Positions 1 through 7,258 of a stretch of 11,678 nt of DNA are shown in pieces. Source of the DNA: Bacillota bacterium (GTDB taxonomy: Bacteria > Bacillota > Bacilli > Paenibacillales > NBRC-103111); assembly GCA_023391955.1 (NCBI GenBank), contig JAEWAA010000418.1:1-11678 (forward strand). The letters are read 5' to 3'. A model generated the notes under the pieces. The model searched no databases. It saw nothing but the letters and a program-made list of their open reading frames with translations, and was not told where the DNA came from. Each line of letters starts with the position of its first letter. Positions within the stretch are counted from its first letter, which is position 1. The position numbers and the translations under genes were made by a program.

Positions 1-687
1 GGTAATGTTTACGATAATAACGCCCAAGGTGTTGGGCACCAGATGTTTGAATAGAATGCGGTTGTTGCTGGCGCCCAAGGTGCGGGCGGCCAAAATAAAC
101 TCCTGCTCCTTCAGCTGCATAACCTGGCCGCGGACCAGCCGCGCCATACCCATCCAGCCGAAAGCCGTCATAGCGACGATAATCGTCAGCAGGCCTTTTT
201 CCATTACAACCATCAGGAGGATAACCACCAGAAGGTAAGGAATGGCGTAAAGCACTTCTACGATACGCATCATGATGTTATCGGTGGTTCCGCCTTTATA
301 ACCTGCGATACCGCCATAGATAACACCCATCATCAAGTCCAGGGTAGCGGCCACAACAGCGATAGTCAACGAGATCCGTGCGCCGTACCAAACCCGGACC
401 CAGAGGTCACGTCCCAAGTCATCGGTGCCAAACCAGTGGGTGGCATTGGGAAGCTTGTTTACGTTCATAAAGCTTTGTTCCGAATAAGAAAACGGGCGAA
501 TCATCGGCCCGAATACAGCCAGCAAAATTAATGCGATCAAAGCAAACAAGGCGGTCATAGCCACTTTGTTCTTCTTCAACCGGCGCCATGCATCCTGCCA
601 ATACGTAAGGCTAGGGCGGACGATGCGCTCGCCATTATCATCCTTAGGCGCAGGCAAAAACATATTTTCATTAATATTCATCGACAT
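1..687 (-). CDS. oppC: Oligopeptide ABC transporter permease OppC (3' end outside the window)
   Basis: This is the second membrane subunit of a peptide (Opp/Dpp-type) ABC importer, acting in the cytoplasmic membrane with OppB to pass peptides delivered by OppA. The first 229 codons are visible and stay open to the left edge. A cytoplasmic N-terminal tail (about 1-40) is followed by a membrane segment (about 42-63) and the family motif GTDDLGRD at 87-94. More hydrophobic segments lie at about 104-126 and 147-185. The cytoplasmic EAA loop that contacts the ATPase is at about 195-219, with AARTLGAS and FKHLVPN as its core. The ATG at 687 was chosen because a GAGGGGGTG ribosome site sits 6 bases upstream, inside the end of oppB; the oppB stop is only 5 bases before this start, so the two are translationally linked. 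The missing part should hold the last membrane helices, probably followed by the ATPase genes oppD and oppF. Confidence 0.95.
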   Translation of the reverse strand, partial: MSMNINENMFLPAPKDDNGERIVRPSLTYWQDAWRRLKKNKVAMTALFALIALILLAVFGPMIRPFSYSEQSFMNVNKLPNATHWFGTDDLGRDLWVRVWYGARISLTIAVVAATLDLMMGVIYGGIAGYKGGTTDNIMMRIVEVLYAIPYLLVVILLMVVMEKGLLTIIVAMTAFGWMGMARLVRGQVMQLKEQEFILAARTLGASNNRILFKHLVPNTLGVIIVNIT

Positions 688-692
688 CCGGT

Positions 693-1613
693 TCACCCCC
701 TCAGCTTAATGCGCGGATCTATGATGGAATACAGCAGGTCTACTACAAAGAGTATGACGACAAGCGCAATGCCGTACACCACAGTAGTTCCCATGATGAG
801 GGAGTAATCCCGGTTATTGATGCCGTCCACCAGCATTTTACCGGAGCCTGGCACAGAGAAGATTTTCTCAATGACAAAAGAACCGGTTACCAGATGGGCC
901 GTAATCGGACCCAGGATGGTGATAACGGGAAGAATCGCGTTACGGATGGCATGATTAACAACAACGCGCACATAAGGCAAACCCTTCGCCTTAGCCGTTT
1001 TGATATAATCCTGATTCAACACCTCAAGCATATTGGAACGCATTAAACGGGTTATCTGCGCCAAAGGCGAAGCCGATAATGCGAGTGTTGGCAAAACCGT
1101 ATGTTTCATGGATGCCCATGTGGCAACCGGAAACCAATGCAGCTGTACAGCGAGGAATTGGATAAGTAAGGTAGCGATTACAAAGCTTGGCACAGAAGTG
1201 CCAAAAACCGCCAATACGGTTGCGACACGGTCAGGGATTCTGTTGTGGTACAAAGCAGAAGTAATCCCCAGGAATAAACCGCCGATAACGGCTACAACCA
1301 AGGCTTGCAAGCCCAATTGAACGGTAACGGGCATTGCTTCCTTCAGCATTTGATTTACATCCCGTGACTGCGACTTGTAGGAAGGTCCAAGGTCACCTTG
1401 CAGCAAGGAACCGACATAACGGAAATATTGCTTCCAGACAGGCTCGTCCAGATGATAAAACTTGTTCAAGTTCTCCAAAATGGCCGGAGGTACCGGTTTT
1501 TCTTGGGTGAACGGTCCGCCAGGCACAGAGTGCATAAGAATAAAAGTCAGAGTAATAATCACCAAAATCGTCAGAACGGCGTTTATTCCCCTTTTGATAA
1601 GAAATGATCGCAT
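693..1613 (-). CDS. oppB: Oligopeptide ABC transporter permease OppB
   Basis: First membrane subunit of the peptide importer, 306 residues, the usual length for OppB. An N-terminal membrane helix (about 9-28) leads to the family-typical HSVPGGPF at 28-35 and LQGDLG near 71-76. Further hydrophobic segments lie at about 98-120, 130-157, 228-248 and 274-297. The EAA loop DYIKTAKAKGLPYVRVV begins at about 202 and runs to 229, and contacts the ATPase. An in-frame start lies 24 codons further upstream, but that stretch runs through the intercistronic hairpin. The ATG at 1613 has an AAGGGGT site about 9 bases upstream and begins the typical MRSFLIKR. It lies between oppA and oppC in the Bacillus-type order A-B-C and is almost certainly co-transcribed with both. 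Confidence 0.96.
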   Translation of the reverse strand: MRSFLIKRGINAVLTILVIITLTFILMHSVPGGPFTQEKPVPPAILENLNKFYHLDEPVWKQYFRYVGSLLQGDLGPSYKSQSRDVNQMLKEAMPVTVQLGLQALVVAVIGGLFLGITSALYHNRIPDRVATVLAVFGTSVPSFVIATLLIQFLAVQLHWFPVATWASMKHTVLPTLALSASPLAQITRLMRSNMLEVLNQDYIKTAKAKGLPYVRVVVNHAIRNAILPVITILGPITAHLVTGSFVIEKIFSVPGSGKMLVDGINNRDYSLIMGTTVVYGIALVVILFVVDLLYSIIDPRIKLRG

Positions 1614-1650
1614 AAAGTTAGTTACCCCTTCCCAAGCCTCTATCATCAGA

Positions 1651-1687
1651 ACATGAGGTATGCCTGCACGTACGGCATACCTCATGT
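1651..1687 (-). promoter_or_regulatory. Intercistronic stem-loop between oppA and oppB
   Basis: A perfect 14-bp inverted repeat (arms 1651-1664 and 1674-1687, arm ACATGAGGTATGCC) encloses a 9-base loop, 14 bases after the oppA stop and about 38 bases before the oppB start. In the operon's direction no U-run follows, so it is not a classic intrinsic terminator. Stems here are known in binding-protein operons to protect the 3' end of the upstream message, raising the binding protein over the permeases; that role is inferred. Read on the plus strand, the stem is followed shortly by a T-run, so it could also stop antisense transcription. Confidence 0.75.
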
Positions 1688-1701
1688 GCGATCTTTTTTA
1701 T

Positions 1702-3408
1702 TTATTTGGTTACAGCGTAGCGGAAGTTCATTTCACGGTTAGCCGGAGTGTAGATACCGGTGATATCCTTCTTGATTGCATTAGCAGAGGAGTAGAAGTA
1801 GATCGGCAGGATCGGCATTTCGTCCATCAGGATCTTCTCAGCGTCGCGGAATTGTTGGATACGCTTAGCTTCGTTTTGCTCCTTCTTGGCAGCTGCCACC
1901 AGCTCATCATACTGCTTGTTGCTCCAGCCGGTGTTGTTGTTGCCGCCGCCTGTTACGAACATGTCGATGTAGGTCATCGGATCCAGGTAGTCGCCAACCC
2001 AGCCGGTACGCATGATTTGGTAGTCCAGGTTGGATTGTTTGTCGAGCCATACCTTGGATTCAACGTTAGCCAGCGTTACGTCGATGCCCAGGTTCTTCTT
2101 CCACATTTCTTGGATGGCTTCAGCAATCTTCTTGTGGCCTTCGTTGGTGTTGTAAGTCAGCTCGGTCTTGGGGAATGCAGTCAAGCCCAGTTCCTTCAAG
2201 CCTTCATCCAACAGCTTCTTGGCTTCTGCTACGTCTTCCTTGTAGTAGGATTGGGTAGCGGCATCGCCGGTACGGAAGTCCTTGCCGGCCATGATGATAC
2301 CAGGAGAAACGAAAGCGAATGCCGGGGTTTGGCCGGTCTTGGTGATGTTGTCGATGATCGGTTGACGTTGGACAGCCATGGTCAGAGCCTTACGAACCTT
2401 GACATTGTTCAACGGAGCCTTGGTTACATTGAAGCGGTAGAAGTAGGTTGCCAGCTTCGGAGATACAATCAGCTCGCCGCTCTTCTTCGCAGTATCGATA
2501 GCGGCCGGAGTTACGGATTGGTAAACGTTCAGGTCGCCAGTGGTGTACATTTGCCATGCAGTGTTGTCGTCGGTGATGTTGTTCCAGGTGATTTGGGTTG
2601 CAGTGATCTTGGCTTTGTCATAGTAGTTCTCGTTCTTGACAGCAACCAATTTCTTGTCCTTGCTCCATTCCTTCACAGTGAAGGGGCCGTTGCCAACCAG
2701 TGTTGCAGCTTCGTTCGCCCACTTGGGGTTCGCTTCAGCAACCTTCTTGTTGACCGGATAGTAAGTATAGAAGGAAACCAGCTGTTTGAAGTAAGGAGTG
2801 GGGTTAACCAGGTTAACGACGAGAGTCTTGTCGTCAGTAGCCTTAACTCCTACAGCATCCTTCAGTTTGTTCATTTCATCAGCGGAGAGCTTCTTGGGGT
2901 CAGCGCTGTTGTATTCGGTAGCACCTTTAATGTAGTCGGCGATTTGGTAAGCATATTCAGAAGCGAATGCCGGATCCAAGACGCGTTTCCAGGAATATTC
3001 GAAGTCTCCTGCAGTTACAGGGTCGCCGTTGGACCACTTCAGGTTGTCCTTCAGGGTGAAGGTGTAAGTCAAGCCGTCTTCGCTGATCTTAACATCTTTT
3101 GCTTGTCCGGGAACCAGTCCGTCTTTGTCTTGGAAGAACAGACCTTCAAATACGTGGTCCAGAGACCAGCTGGATGCTGTGGACTTGGCAAGACCCGGGT
3201 CCATGGTAGGAATTTCGCCGTTAATGTAAGTGTTGATTACGGCGCCTTTAGCAGAGGGTGCGGTAGAAGCCGCGGTGCTGGCTCCAGGGGAAGCCGAAGG
3301 TGCGGTAGAGCTGGTGCCTTCATCAGATGATGTTGTCGTGCAACCTGCAGCTACGCCAAGTGCCATCACAGAGGACAGCGTGGCGGCTAATAACTTTTTC
3401 GTTTGCAT
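1702..3408 (-). CDS. oppA: Oligopeptide-binding lipoprotein OppA (SBP family 5)
   Basis: Extracellular receptor of the peptide importer, anchored by lipid to the outer face of the membrane; 568 residues. A basic N-terminus (QTKK) and hydrophobic stretch end at a lipobox with Cys23 (VAAGC), followed by a Ser/Thr/Ala/Pro-rich tether at about 24-54. Family 5 features follow: INGEIPTMDPG near 62-72, GLVPGQAKDVKISEDGLTY from 97, LKWSNGDPVTAGDF near 123-136, VGNGPFTVKEW at 238-248, and the FNVTKAPLNNVKVRKAL block at 326-342. The ATG at 3408 has a GGGAGGG site 5 bases upstream. It is first in the operon, ahead of the intercistronic hairpin. Peptide binding is expected from the family, but the true ligand (nutrient, signalling or cell-wall peptide) cannot be read from sequence. 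Confidence 0.96.
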   Translation of the reverse strand: MQTKKLLAATLSSVMALGVAAGCTTTSSDEGTSSTAPSASPGASTAASTAPSAKGAVINTYINGEIPTMDPGLAKSTASSWSLDHVFEGLFFQDKDGLVPGQAKDVKISEDGLTYTFTLKDNLKWSNGDPVTAGDFEYSWKRVLDPAFASEYAYQIADYIKGATEYNSADPKKLSADEMNKLKDAVGVKATDDKTLVVNLVNPTPYFKQLVSFYTYYPVNKKVAEANPKWANEAATLVGNGPFTVKEWSKDKKLVAVKNENYYDKAKITATQITWNNITDDNTAWQMYTTGDLNVYQSVTPAAIDTAKKSGELIVSPKLATYFYRFNVTKAPLNNVKVRKALTMAVQRQPIIDNITKTGQTPAFAFVSPGIIMAGKDFRTGDAATQSYYKEDVAEAKKLLDEGLKELGLTAFPKTELTYNTNEGHKKIAEAIQEMWKKNLGIDVTLANVESKVWLDKQSNLDYQIMRTGWVGDYLDPMTYIDMFVTGGGNNNTGWSNKQYDELVAAAKKEQNEAKRIQQFRDAEKILMDEMPILPIYFYSSANAIKKDITGIYTPANREMNFRYAVTK

Positions 3409-3562
3409 AGTAACCCTCCCGAATATACTGAATACTTTTTTTATGGTAAAGGTACGACAACCGTCCAGCAGTGACGATTGTCACACCATTAGCCCAACTC
3501 CATGAACATTTGTACACCGGTCAAAAACATTTCGAATTTACGCCTTTTTCTTCATGTTAGTT

Positions 3563-3591
3563 ATTCTGACACGAAATAAATTCCATGTCAT
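3563..3591 (-). promoter_or_regulatory. Candidate sigma-A promoter for the opp operon
   Basis: On the minus strand, ATGACA (3591-3586, five of six to the -35 consensus), a 17-base spacer ending in TGT, and CAGAAT (3568-3563, four of six) form an extended -10 promoter. Transcription would start near 3556, giving a leader of about 150 bases before oppA. The gap is AT-rich and has competitors, for example TTTACA-N17-TAAAAA slightly upstream, so the choice is tentative. Confidence 0.4.
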
Positions 3592-3602
3592 TATTTTTAA
3601 CA
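3586..3602. promoter_or_regulatory. GlnR/TnrA-type operator candidate
   Basis: The sequence TGTCATTATTTTTAACA fits the TGTNA-N7-TNACA consensus of the nitrogen regulators GlnR and TnrA at all eight fixed positions. The match to the preferred central A/T pattern of TnrA is only partial. It overlaps the -35 element of the candidate opp promoter, where a bound repressor would block RNA polymerase. Chance matches are more likely in AT-rich DNA, so this is a good candidate rather than a certainty. Confidence 0.45.
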
Positions 3603-3879
3603 TAAAGTTATTGACCTGTAAATAATTTTTTTCAATTCCTTCACAAATTTCACAAGTAAGTAACAATTCAATAAAAGAAGGTTTACCTTTTTCGGCCGAA
3701 TTATAATCTTTTTCAATTATACAACCGGCGGTTAATAAAATCTACGATTTTCTTGTGGAAAAAATTACTCTTCCGGACAATTCTTTAAAGAAAAGCTTCC
3801 ATGGGCTTATGATAGCTCATATTTATACATTTTTGAAGCATTTTTATTCAAAATAATTAAGCTTTCGACAATCTGCTTC

Positions 3880-4851
3880 CTAAACGCCGTCCGCCCGCAA
3901 AGCTTCTTTGGCCAAAACCAACCGGTGAACCGTCTCGTGGAAAGGAAGTTTCAGAGCATAACGTTCCGCTTCCCGCAGCAAGCTCCCGGTCAGCCACTCC
4001 AGCTCCGTAAGCCGTCCCGCGGTTAAATCCTGCAGCATCGACGAACGGTTCCCGGATGTTGCGCGGCACACCTCAACCAGCCTGCCCCACCGGAACCCCT
4101 CCGGCCTTCCGTATCCGGCAGCCGCAGCAACGGATTCCGCTTCTTCGTACATGGTGCGCATGAGCTCTATACACCGGGGCTGCTCCAGCAGCTGGCCGTT
4201 CCGGATATCCAGCAAGGCGGTTAGCGGATTAATTACGCAGTTCATAATCAGCTTGTCCCATACATCCATCTGTATATGATTGGAGATGTCAGCGCGGAAG
4301 CCTGCCCTGCCGAGCGTTCCTGCCAGCATTTCAGCATCCGGCCGGGTAAGGCGATCTCCCTCTTCCACTCCGCCAATACGTGTGCTTCCGGAGCCCGTAT
4401 GCCGGACCTCCGTATCCGAAACCCGCATAGCGCCTTCTGTGGTAACTGCGGCATAAAGCCTGTTTCCATCGAAAACAGCCTGCAGCTTCTCCAAGTGCCC
4501 CATACCATTCTGAAGGCAGCAAACGCGTGTATTCTGCGAGGCCTGTCTGCGGACCGCCTCCACCACTTGGGGGCTGATATCCTTCTGCTTCAAAGCAAGA
4601 ATGATCCAGTCCGCACCGCCTCCCGCTTGGAGCAGCCTTGAGGAATAAGCCGCAAAATCCAAACATCCGGCTTCCGTTGTATGAAGATGTTTGCCGTCCT
4701 GCTCCTGTACCGTAATCCCCAGCCGGGAAACCGCCTCCGCCTGCTGGAGAGTGCGCACGACCAGCGTAACCGAACCTCCGCTATCAGCTGCCGCGAGGCG
4801 CCCCGCCAGCAGCAGCCCCAATGATCCGCCGCCGATAATCTCGATGTTCAT
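3880..4851 (-). CDS. panE: 2-dehydropantoate 2-reductase (ketopantoate reductase)
   Basis: Predicted cytoplasmic enzyme that reduces 2-dehydropantoate to pantoate with NADPH, for pantothenate and coenzyme A synthesis; 323 residues, typical of the PanE/ApbA family. The N-terminus has the nucleotide-binding loop IIGGGSLGLLLAGRL (5-19). LALKQKD (85-91) and CLQNGMGHLEKL (112-123) follow. The C-terminal helical domain begins with MDVWDKLIMNCVINPLTAL, where K200 and N204 match the catalytic Lys and substrate-binding Asn. NRSSMLQDL (268-276) and GRLTELEWL (279-287) match the family's Ser and Glu substrate contacts. An in-frame GTG lies 7 codons upstream, but the ATG at 4851 has an AAGGAAG site 7 bases before it. 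Several PanE-like paralogues act on other 2-oxo acids, so the exact substrate is inferred. In Bacillus subtilis panE also lies close to an rsfA-like gene. Confidence 0.88.
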   Translation of the reverse strand: MNIEIIGGGSLGLLLAGRLAAADSGGSVTLVVRTLQQAEAVSRLGITVQEQDGKHLHTTEAGCLDFAAYSSRLLQAGGGADWIILALKQKDISPQVVEAVRRQASQNTRVCCLQNGMGHLEKLQAVFDGNRLYAAVTTEGAMRVSDTEVRHTGSGSTRIGGVEEGDRLTRPDAEMLAGTLGRAGFRADISNHIQMDVWDKLIMNCVINPLTALLDIRNGQLLEQPRCIELMRTMYEEAESVAAAAGYGRPEGFRWGRLVEVCRATSGNRSSMLQDLTAGRLTELEWLTGSLLREAERYALKLPFHETVHRLVLAKEALRADGV

Positions 4852-4870
4852 GTTCCCACTTCCTTTTTCC

Positions 4871-4898
4871 ACTATACCACTATACCACTTTAGGGCAA
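4871..4898 (-). promoter_or_regulatory. Candidate panE promoter within a 9-bp tandem repeat
   Basis: Two tandem 9-bp units put the extended -10 sequence TGGTATAGT twice on the minus strand (TATAGT at 4884-4879 and 4876-4871). TTGCCC (4898-4893) lies 16 bases upstream of the second. The second would start transcription almost at the ribosome site, so the first may be the functional one. Evidence is motif-level only. Confidence 0.3.
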
Positions 4899-4934
4899 GA
4901 AAGGAAAAGCGGCCCCCTTTTACGGAAGCCGCTT
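4897..4934 (-). terminator. Intrinsic terminator after the RsfA-like gene
   Basis: On the minus strand, stem AAGCGGC/GCCGCTT (4934-4928 and 4913-4907) with a 14-base loop is followed by the U-rich TTCCTTTCTT, 36 bases after the regulator's stop. It should separate this gene from panE. The tail is interrupted by C residues, so termination may be partial. Confidence 0.6.
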
Positions 4935-4970
4935 GTGATATCAGACTATTTTAATTGGAAGGATATTTTC

Positions 4971-5618
4971 TTATTCTATACGCTCCAGGTTACCGTTTGC
5001 ATCCATTTTAAACTTTGATTTTGCCTCTTCCTCTTCTTCTTGCAGAAGGGACAGCTTTCTTGCCCTGTCCATAATCTGGATCAGCGCTTTATAGTCGTCA
5101 TTCACCACCCTGTAATCGGTGGATACCTCATTGACTTCGGAATTCAGCTTTTCATTTTCCCGGCGCAATACGGCCATGGTCTCGCGGGTTTCCGCCAGAT
5201 CCTTCTCCAGCGTGCGGATTTGCCGGGACATATCGGCATAGGTGGTTTTCCACTGGCGCAGAAAACGGATGACCGCATCAATGGATACGGATTCCTCCGA
5301 AATCCCTTCCGACCGGCTGTAGCCGGATTCCTGGACGTCGAGCATCGCCACGGAAGCCGTTGCACCGCCGGCCGAATGTTTCTTGGCCTGGTTGCGCTGC
5401 TGCCGCTGCTTTTTGGCGATTTGGATGGCGGCCTCATATTTTTTGCGGACAAAACTGTTCCAGCGGAATCCGCAAGCTGCGGCCGTCCGCCCGATCCGCT
5501 CCCCTACTTCTTCGAATGCGGCTAACTGCGTGCCGCCTTCCCTAATAAGGCGGAGTGTCACCTCGGCCAAAATCAAATCATCCTCTTCACTCCACGCATC
5601 TTGTCTGACTGCTGACAT
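4971..5618 (-). CDS. RsfA-family transcriptional regulator (YlbO/RsfA-like)
   Basis: Predicted DNA-binding regulator of the RsfA family, known in Bacillus as prespore-specific regulators; 215 residues. The N-terminal Myb/SANT-like domain is at about 4-60, with the conserved run VRQDAWSEEDDLILAEV, IREGGTQLAAFEEVG, and RTAAACGFRWNSFVRKKY. A basic stretch (about 69-80) and a variable linker follow, then a strong coiled coil at about 125-195 that probably mediates dimerisation. The tail is acidic then basic (EEEEEAKSKFK). An in-frame TTG lies 5 codons upstream, but the ATG at 5618 has a GGGAGGT site 6 bases before it and gives the family's usual short N-terminus. The minus-strand neighbour panE lies downstream, recalling the ylbO-panE neighbourhood of B. 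subtilis. It could be RsfA itself or its YlbO paralogue. Targets cannot be read from the sequence. Confidence 0.88.
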   Translation of the reverse strand: MSAVRQDAWSEEDDLILAEVTLRLIREGGTQLAAFEEVGERIGRTAAACGFRWNSFVRKKYEAAIQIAKKQRQQRNQAKKHSAGGATASVAMLDVQESGYSRSEGISEESVSIDAVIRFLRQWKTTYADMSRQIRTLEKDLAETRETMAVLRRENEKLNSEVNEVSTDYRVVNDDYKALIQIMDRARKLSLLQEEEEEAKSKFKMDANGNLERIE

Positions 5619-5959
5619 TTTACTACCTCCCAAAAAAGGTTATTCTCCTGTTGCAGTACCCCTTGCATGCTTTAAACGTCCGGTTTTTGCAAACTTCCGG
5701 CGTATGATCTCCCGTCTCTTTTTACCATACGGAGAACTAGAGCCCCTTCCAGCAGCCGGTAACCGCTTCATATCTTATAGGCGCCATGCGCAACTGCCTG
5801 GTATGTACTCCATACTTATGGTTATGCCGATACTAGAATTCATAGAATCTATTTGCTTGCAAAAGTCTTCTCATACTATTCGGTATTGACACTTTTTCTT
5901 AGAAACATACCTTTTGGGAGAGCTTCCCGGGGTAAAATCAGCTAACTTGTCTGCCCGGC
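5619..5959. other. Intergenic region upstream of the RsfA-like gene
   Basis: About 340 bases with no credible gene; open frames here are extensions of antisense frames. It should hold the promoter of the RsfA-like gene. It contains a perfect 5-bp inverted repeat, GTATG/CATAC, with a 5-base spacer at 5801-5815, and a plus-strand TTGACA (5886-5891) with no good -10 element and no gene to serve. Confidence 0.5.
5799..5827 (-). promoter_or_regulatory. Weak candidate sporulation (sigma-G-like) promoter
   Basis: On the minus strand, GCATA (5827-5823), a 17-base spacer, then CATACCA (5805-5799) resemble a forespore sigma-G promoter with one mismatch in the -10. The leader to the RsfA-like gene would be about 170 bases, which is long. 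It is listed only because RsfA-type genes are expressed in the forespore; it may be coincidence. Confidence 0.2.
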
Positions 5960-6007
5960 AAAAAAAGCCGGCTTCCGGTGCGGCGTGAAGTACGCCCGGA
6001 AACCAGC
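5960..6007 (-). terminator. Intrinsic terminator of the MidA-like gene
   Basis: On the minus strand, 17 bases after the stop codon, a 12-bp stem (arms at 6007-5996 and 5978-5967, two G-U pairs) with an inner GCGT/ACGC pairing is followed directly by seven U residues. This is a strong rho-independent terminator. Confidence 0.9.
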
Positions 6008-6024
6008 CTTATCATCCATCCATC

Positions 6025-7149
6025 TTATTTTCGTTGGATCAGCACCTTGAACAATTCACTCATCCCATCAGACAACAGGAGCTGCCTGATGGACCGGTTT
6101 CGTTTGGCCGCCGGGCTGAAGGGATCACGGCCATCATGCGAGACCAGACGCTCCAGCACGCCGCTTGCCAGAAGAAACTCCTTCTGGGTCAACAGCTGCC
6201 ACTGGTCAACGCCGGCTTGAATCCCGGAGCGGATGCAGGCACTGAAATCCACATGTGCGGTTATATCCTGTTCCCCTGCATAAATATACGGGTTTTCACC
6301 AGCCAAATGATTTTTATAGCATAGAAGCGTGCCGTTCATACGATGAGTTCCGAACAATTCCGCCGAAGTATCCCCGTAATCGATAGTAATTAGCTCCCCG
6401 TTCTTCAACTCCCCCAGCCTTTCACTAAGCCAGCGGGGCGCCTCCATGGAAATATCTGCGGTTTGCCCGTCCGCCAGCTTGATTCCCGACTCCCTCAAGC
6501 AGCCGATGAGAGCTTCGTCCACACAAGGTAGCTCAAGCTCATGGAACGCGTTCGTGGAATCATCCCAGCCCACATATAGCTCCATCAGCGCTTCACGACG
6601 CTGCCGGAGCCGGTGGACGGGAAAAGCGTCCAGCAGCTCGTTGGACAGCAGAAAGTCCGTCTGGCCGGCTCCGCCTGCTTCCACCGCTTCCTCCGGTGTC
6701 CACTGCCGGACCACATGCCAGTAATCGGCTAACTGCTGCCTCTGGCATTGTTGATGCCATGGGCTCTTTTCCACAGCGGTATAATGGATCCGCAGGTACA
6801 GCTCCGGGAAATGCTCCCGGATACCCTCCAGAATCTGCGCTGCCAGCCTTCCGGTTCCGGCTCCCCATTCCATGATGCGGACCTGTCCGGTTAGGGAAGC
6901 AGCTTGGCGGGCAATATAGTAAGCCAACGCTTCACCCAGAATGCCGCCGATATTCGATGCCGTGTAGAAATCTCCGGCTTTCCCGATTTTTTCCCGGGGC
7001 TGCATGTAATATCCCCATTGCGGGTGATACAAACACAGTTCCATGTAATCACGGAACGTGATGGCCGCCGCAGAGCCGGCGCCAATCTTCCGCCTGATGG
7101 CCGTTTCCAGCTCTGAGACAGTCTCAGGACGGTCTATAGAAGGTTTCAT
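6025..7149 (-). CDS. MidA/NDUFAF7-like SAM-dependent methyltransferase (DUF185, COG1565)
   Basis: Predicted class I S-adenosylmethionine-dependent methyltransferase of the DUF185 family, 374 residues; its eukaryotic relative NDUFAF7 methylates an arginine of a respiratory complex I subunit. Family marks in order: ITFRDYMELCLYHPQWGYY near 30-48, GDFYTAS at 59-65, the SAM-binding loop EWGAGTG at 94-100, and NELLDAFPVHR at 170-180. Further on come ITIDYG, a GEQDITAHVDF segment and a TQKEFLLASGVLERL segment typical of the C-terminal half. The ATG at 7149 was preferred over one 4 codons upstream because GGAGG sits 5 bases before it and overlaps the upstream ATG, which has only a weak site of its own. 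The gene is divergent from the lipoprotein gene and ends at a strong terminator, so it is probably monocistronic. The bacterial substrate is unknown. Confidence 0.9.
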   Translation of the reverse strand: MKPSIDRPETVSELETAIRRKIGAGSAAAITFRDYMELCLYHPQWGYYMQPREKIGKAGDFYTASNIGGILGEALAYYIARQAASLTGQVRIMEWGAGTGRLAAQILEGIREHFPELYLRIHYTAVEKSPWHQQCQRQQLADYWHVVRQWTPEEAVEAGGAGQTDFLLSNELLDAFPVHRLRQRREALMELYVGWDDSTNAFHELELPCVDEALIGCLRESGIKLADGQTADISMEAPRWLSERLGELKNGELITIDYGDTSAELFGTHRMNGTLLCYKNHLAGENPYIYAGEQDITAHVDFSACIRSGIQAGVDQWQLLTQKEFLLASGVLERLVSHDGRDPFSPAAKRNRSIRQLLLSDGMSELFKVLIQRK

Positions 7150-7190
7150 GAGTTCCTCCATCTTCCGGTTTCGTCAGAGGCCGTTTCATA

Positions 7191-7219
7191 GAGACAAACA
7201 AACCGGATGCCAGTATAAT
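7191..7219 (+). promoter_or_regulatory. Sigma-A promoter of the 7259 lipoprotein gene
   Basis: GAGACA (7191-7196) and a perfect TATAAT (7214-7219) are separated by exactly 17 bases. Transcription would start near 7226, with a leader of about 33 bases. The same stretch reads TATACT on the minus strand, so it may also contribute to transcription of the divergent methyltransferase gene. Confidence 0.65.
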
Positions 7220-7258
7220 GGAACATAACTTACATTGTTAAAGGAGAACATCCCCGTT

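Larger units (their letters stand above)
3409..3879. other. AT-rich intergenic region upstream of oppA
   Basis: This 471-bp gap between panE and oppA has no credible gene and is visibly richer in A and T than its surroundings. It carries the candidate opp promoter and GlnR/TnrA-type site listed separately. It also has two perfect TATAAT hexamers on the minus strand (3705-3700 and 3721-3716) with poor -35 partners, a 9-bp-period direct repeat of TTCACAA (3640-3646 and 3649-3655), and a perfect 12-bp palindrome TTCTTTAAAGAA (3781-3792). No convincing intrinsic terminator was found for panE, so some readthrough into opp is possible. Confidence 0.6.

Noticed and set aside
1614..1685. A 24-codon upstream extension of oppB
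   Set aside because: It would translate the intercistronic hairpin and lacks a ribosome site; the ATG at 1613 has both a good site and the family-typical N-terminus.
1660..3330. A 556-codon open frame on the plus strand opposite oppA
   Set aside because: It is antisense to a clear oppA with lipobox and family 5 motifs, lacks a ribosome site, and its Val/Ser/Gly-rich translation is typical of the complement of a codon-biased gene.
5383..5889. A 168-codon plus-strand frame opposite the RsfA-like gene and into the gap
   Set aside because: Mostly antisense to a well-supported gene, with no ribosome site and no protein-like pattern in the non-overlapping part.
5886..5891. A perfect TTGACA on the plus strand
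   Set aside because: No acceptable -10 lies 16-18 bases downstream and no plus-strand gene begins before 7259.
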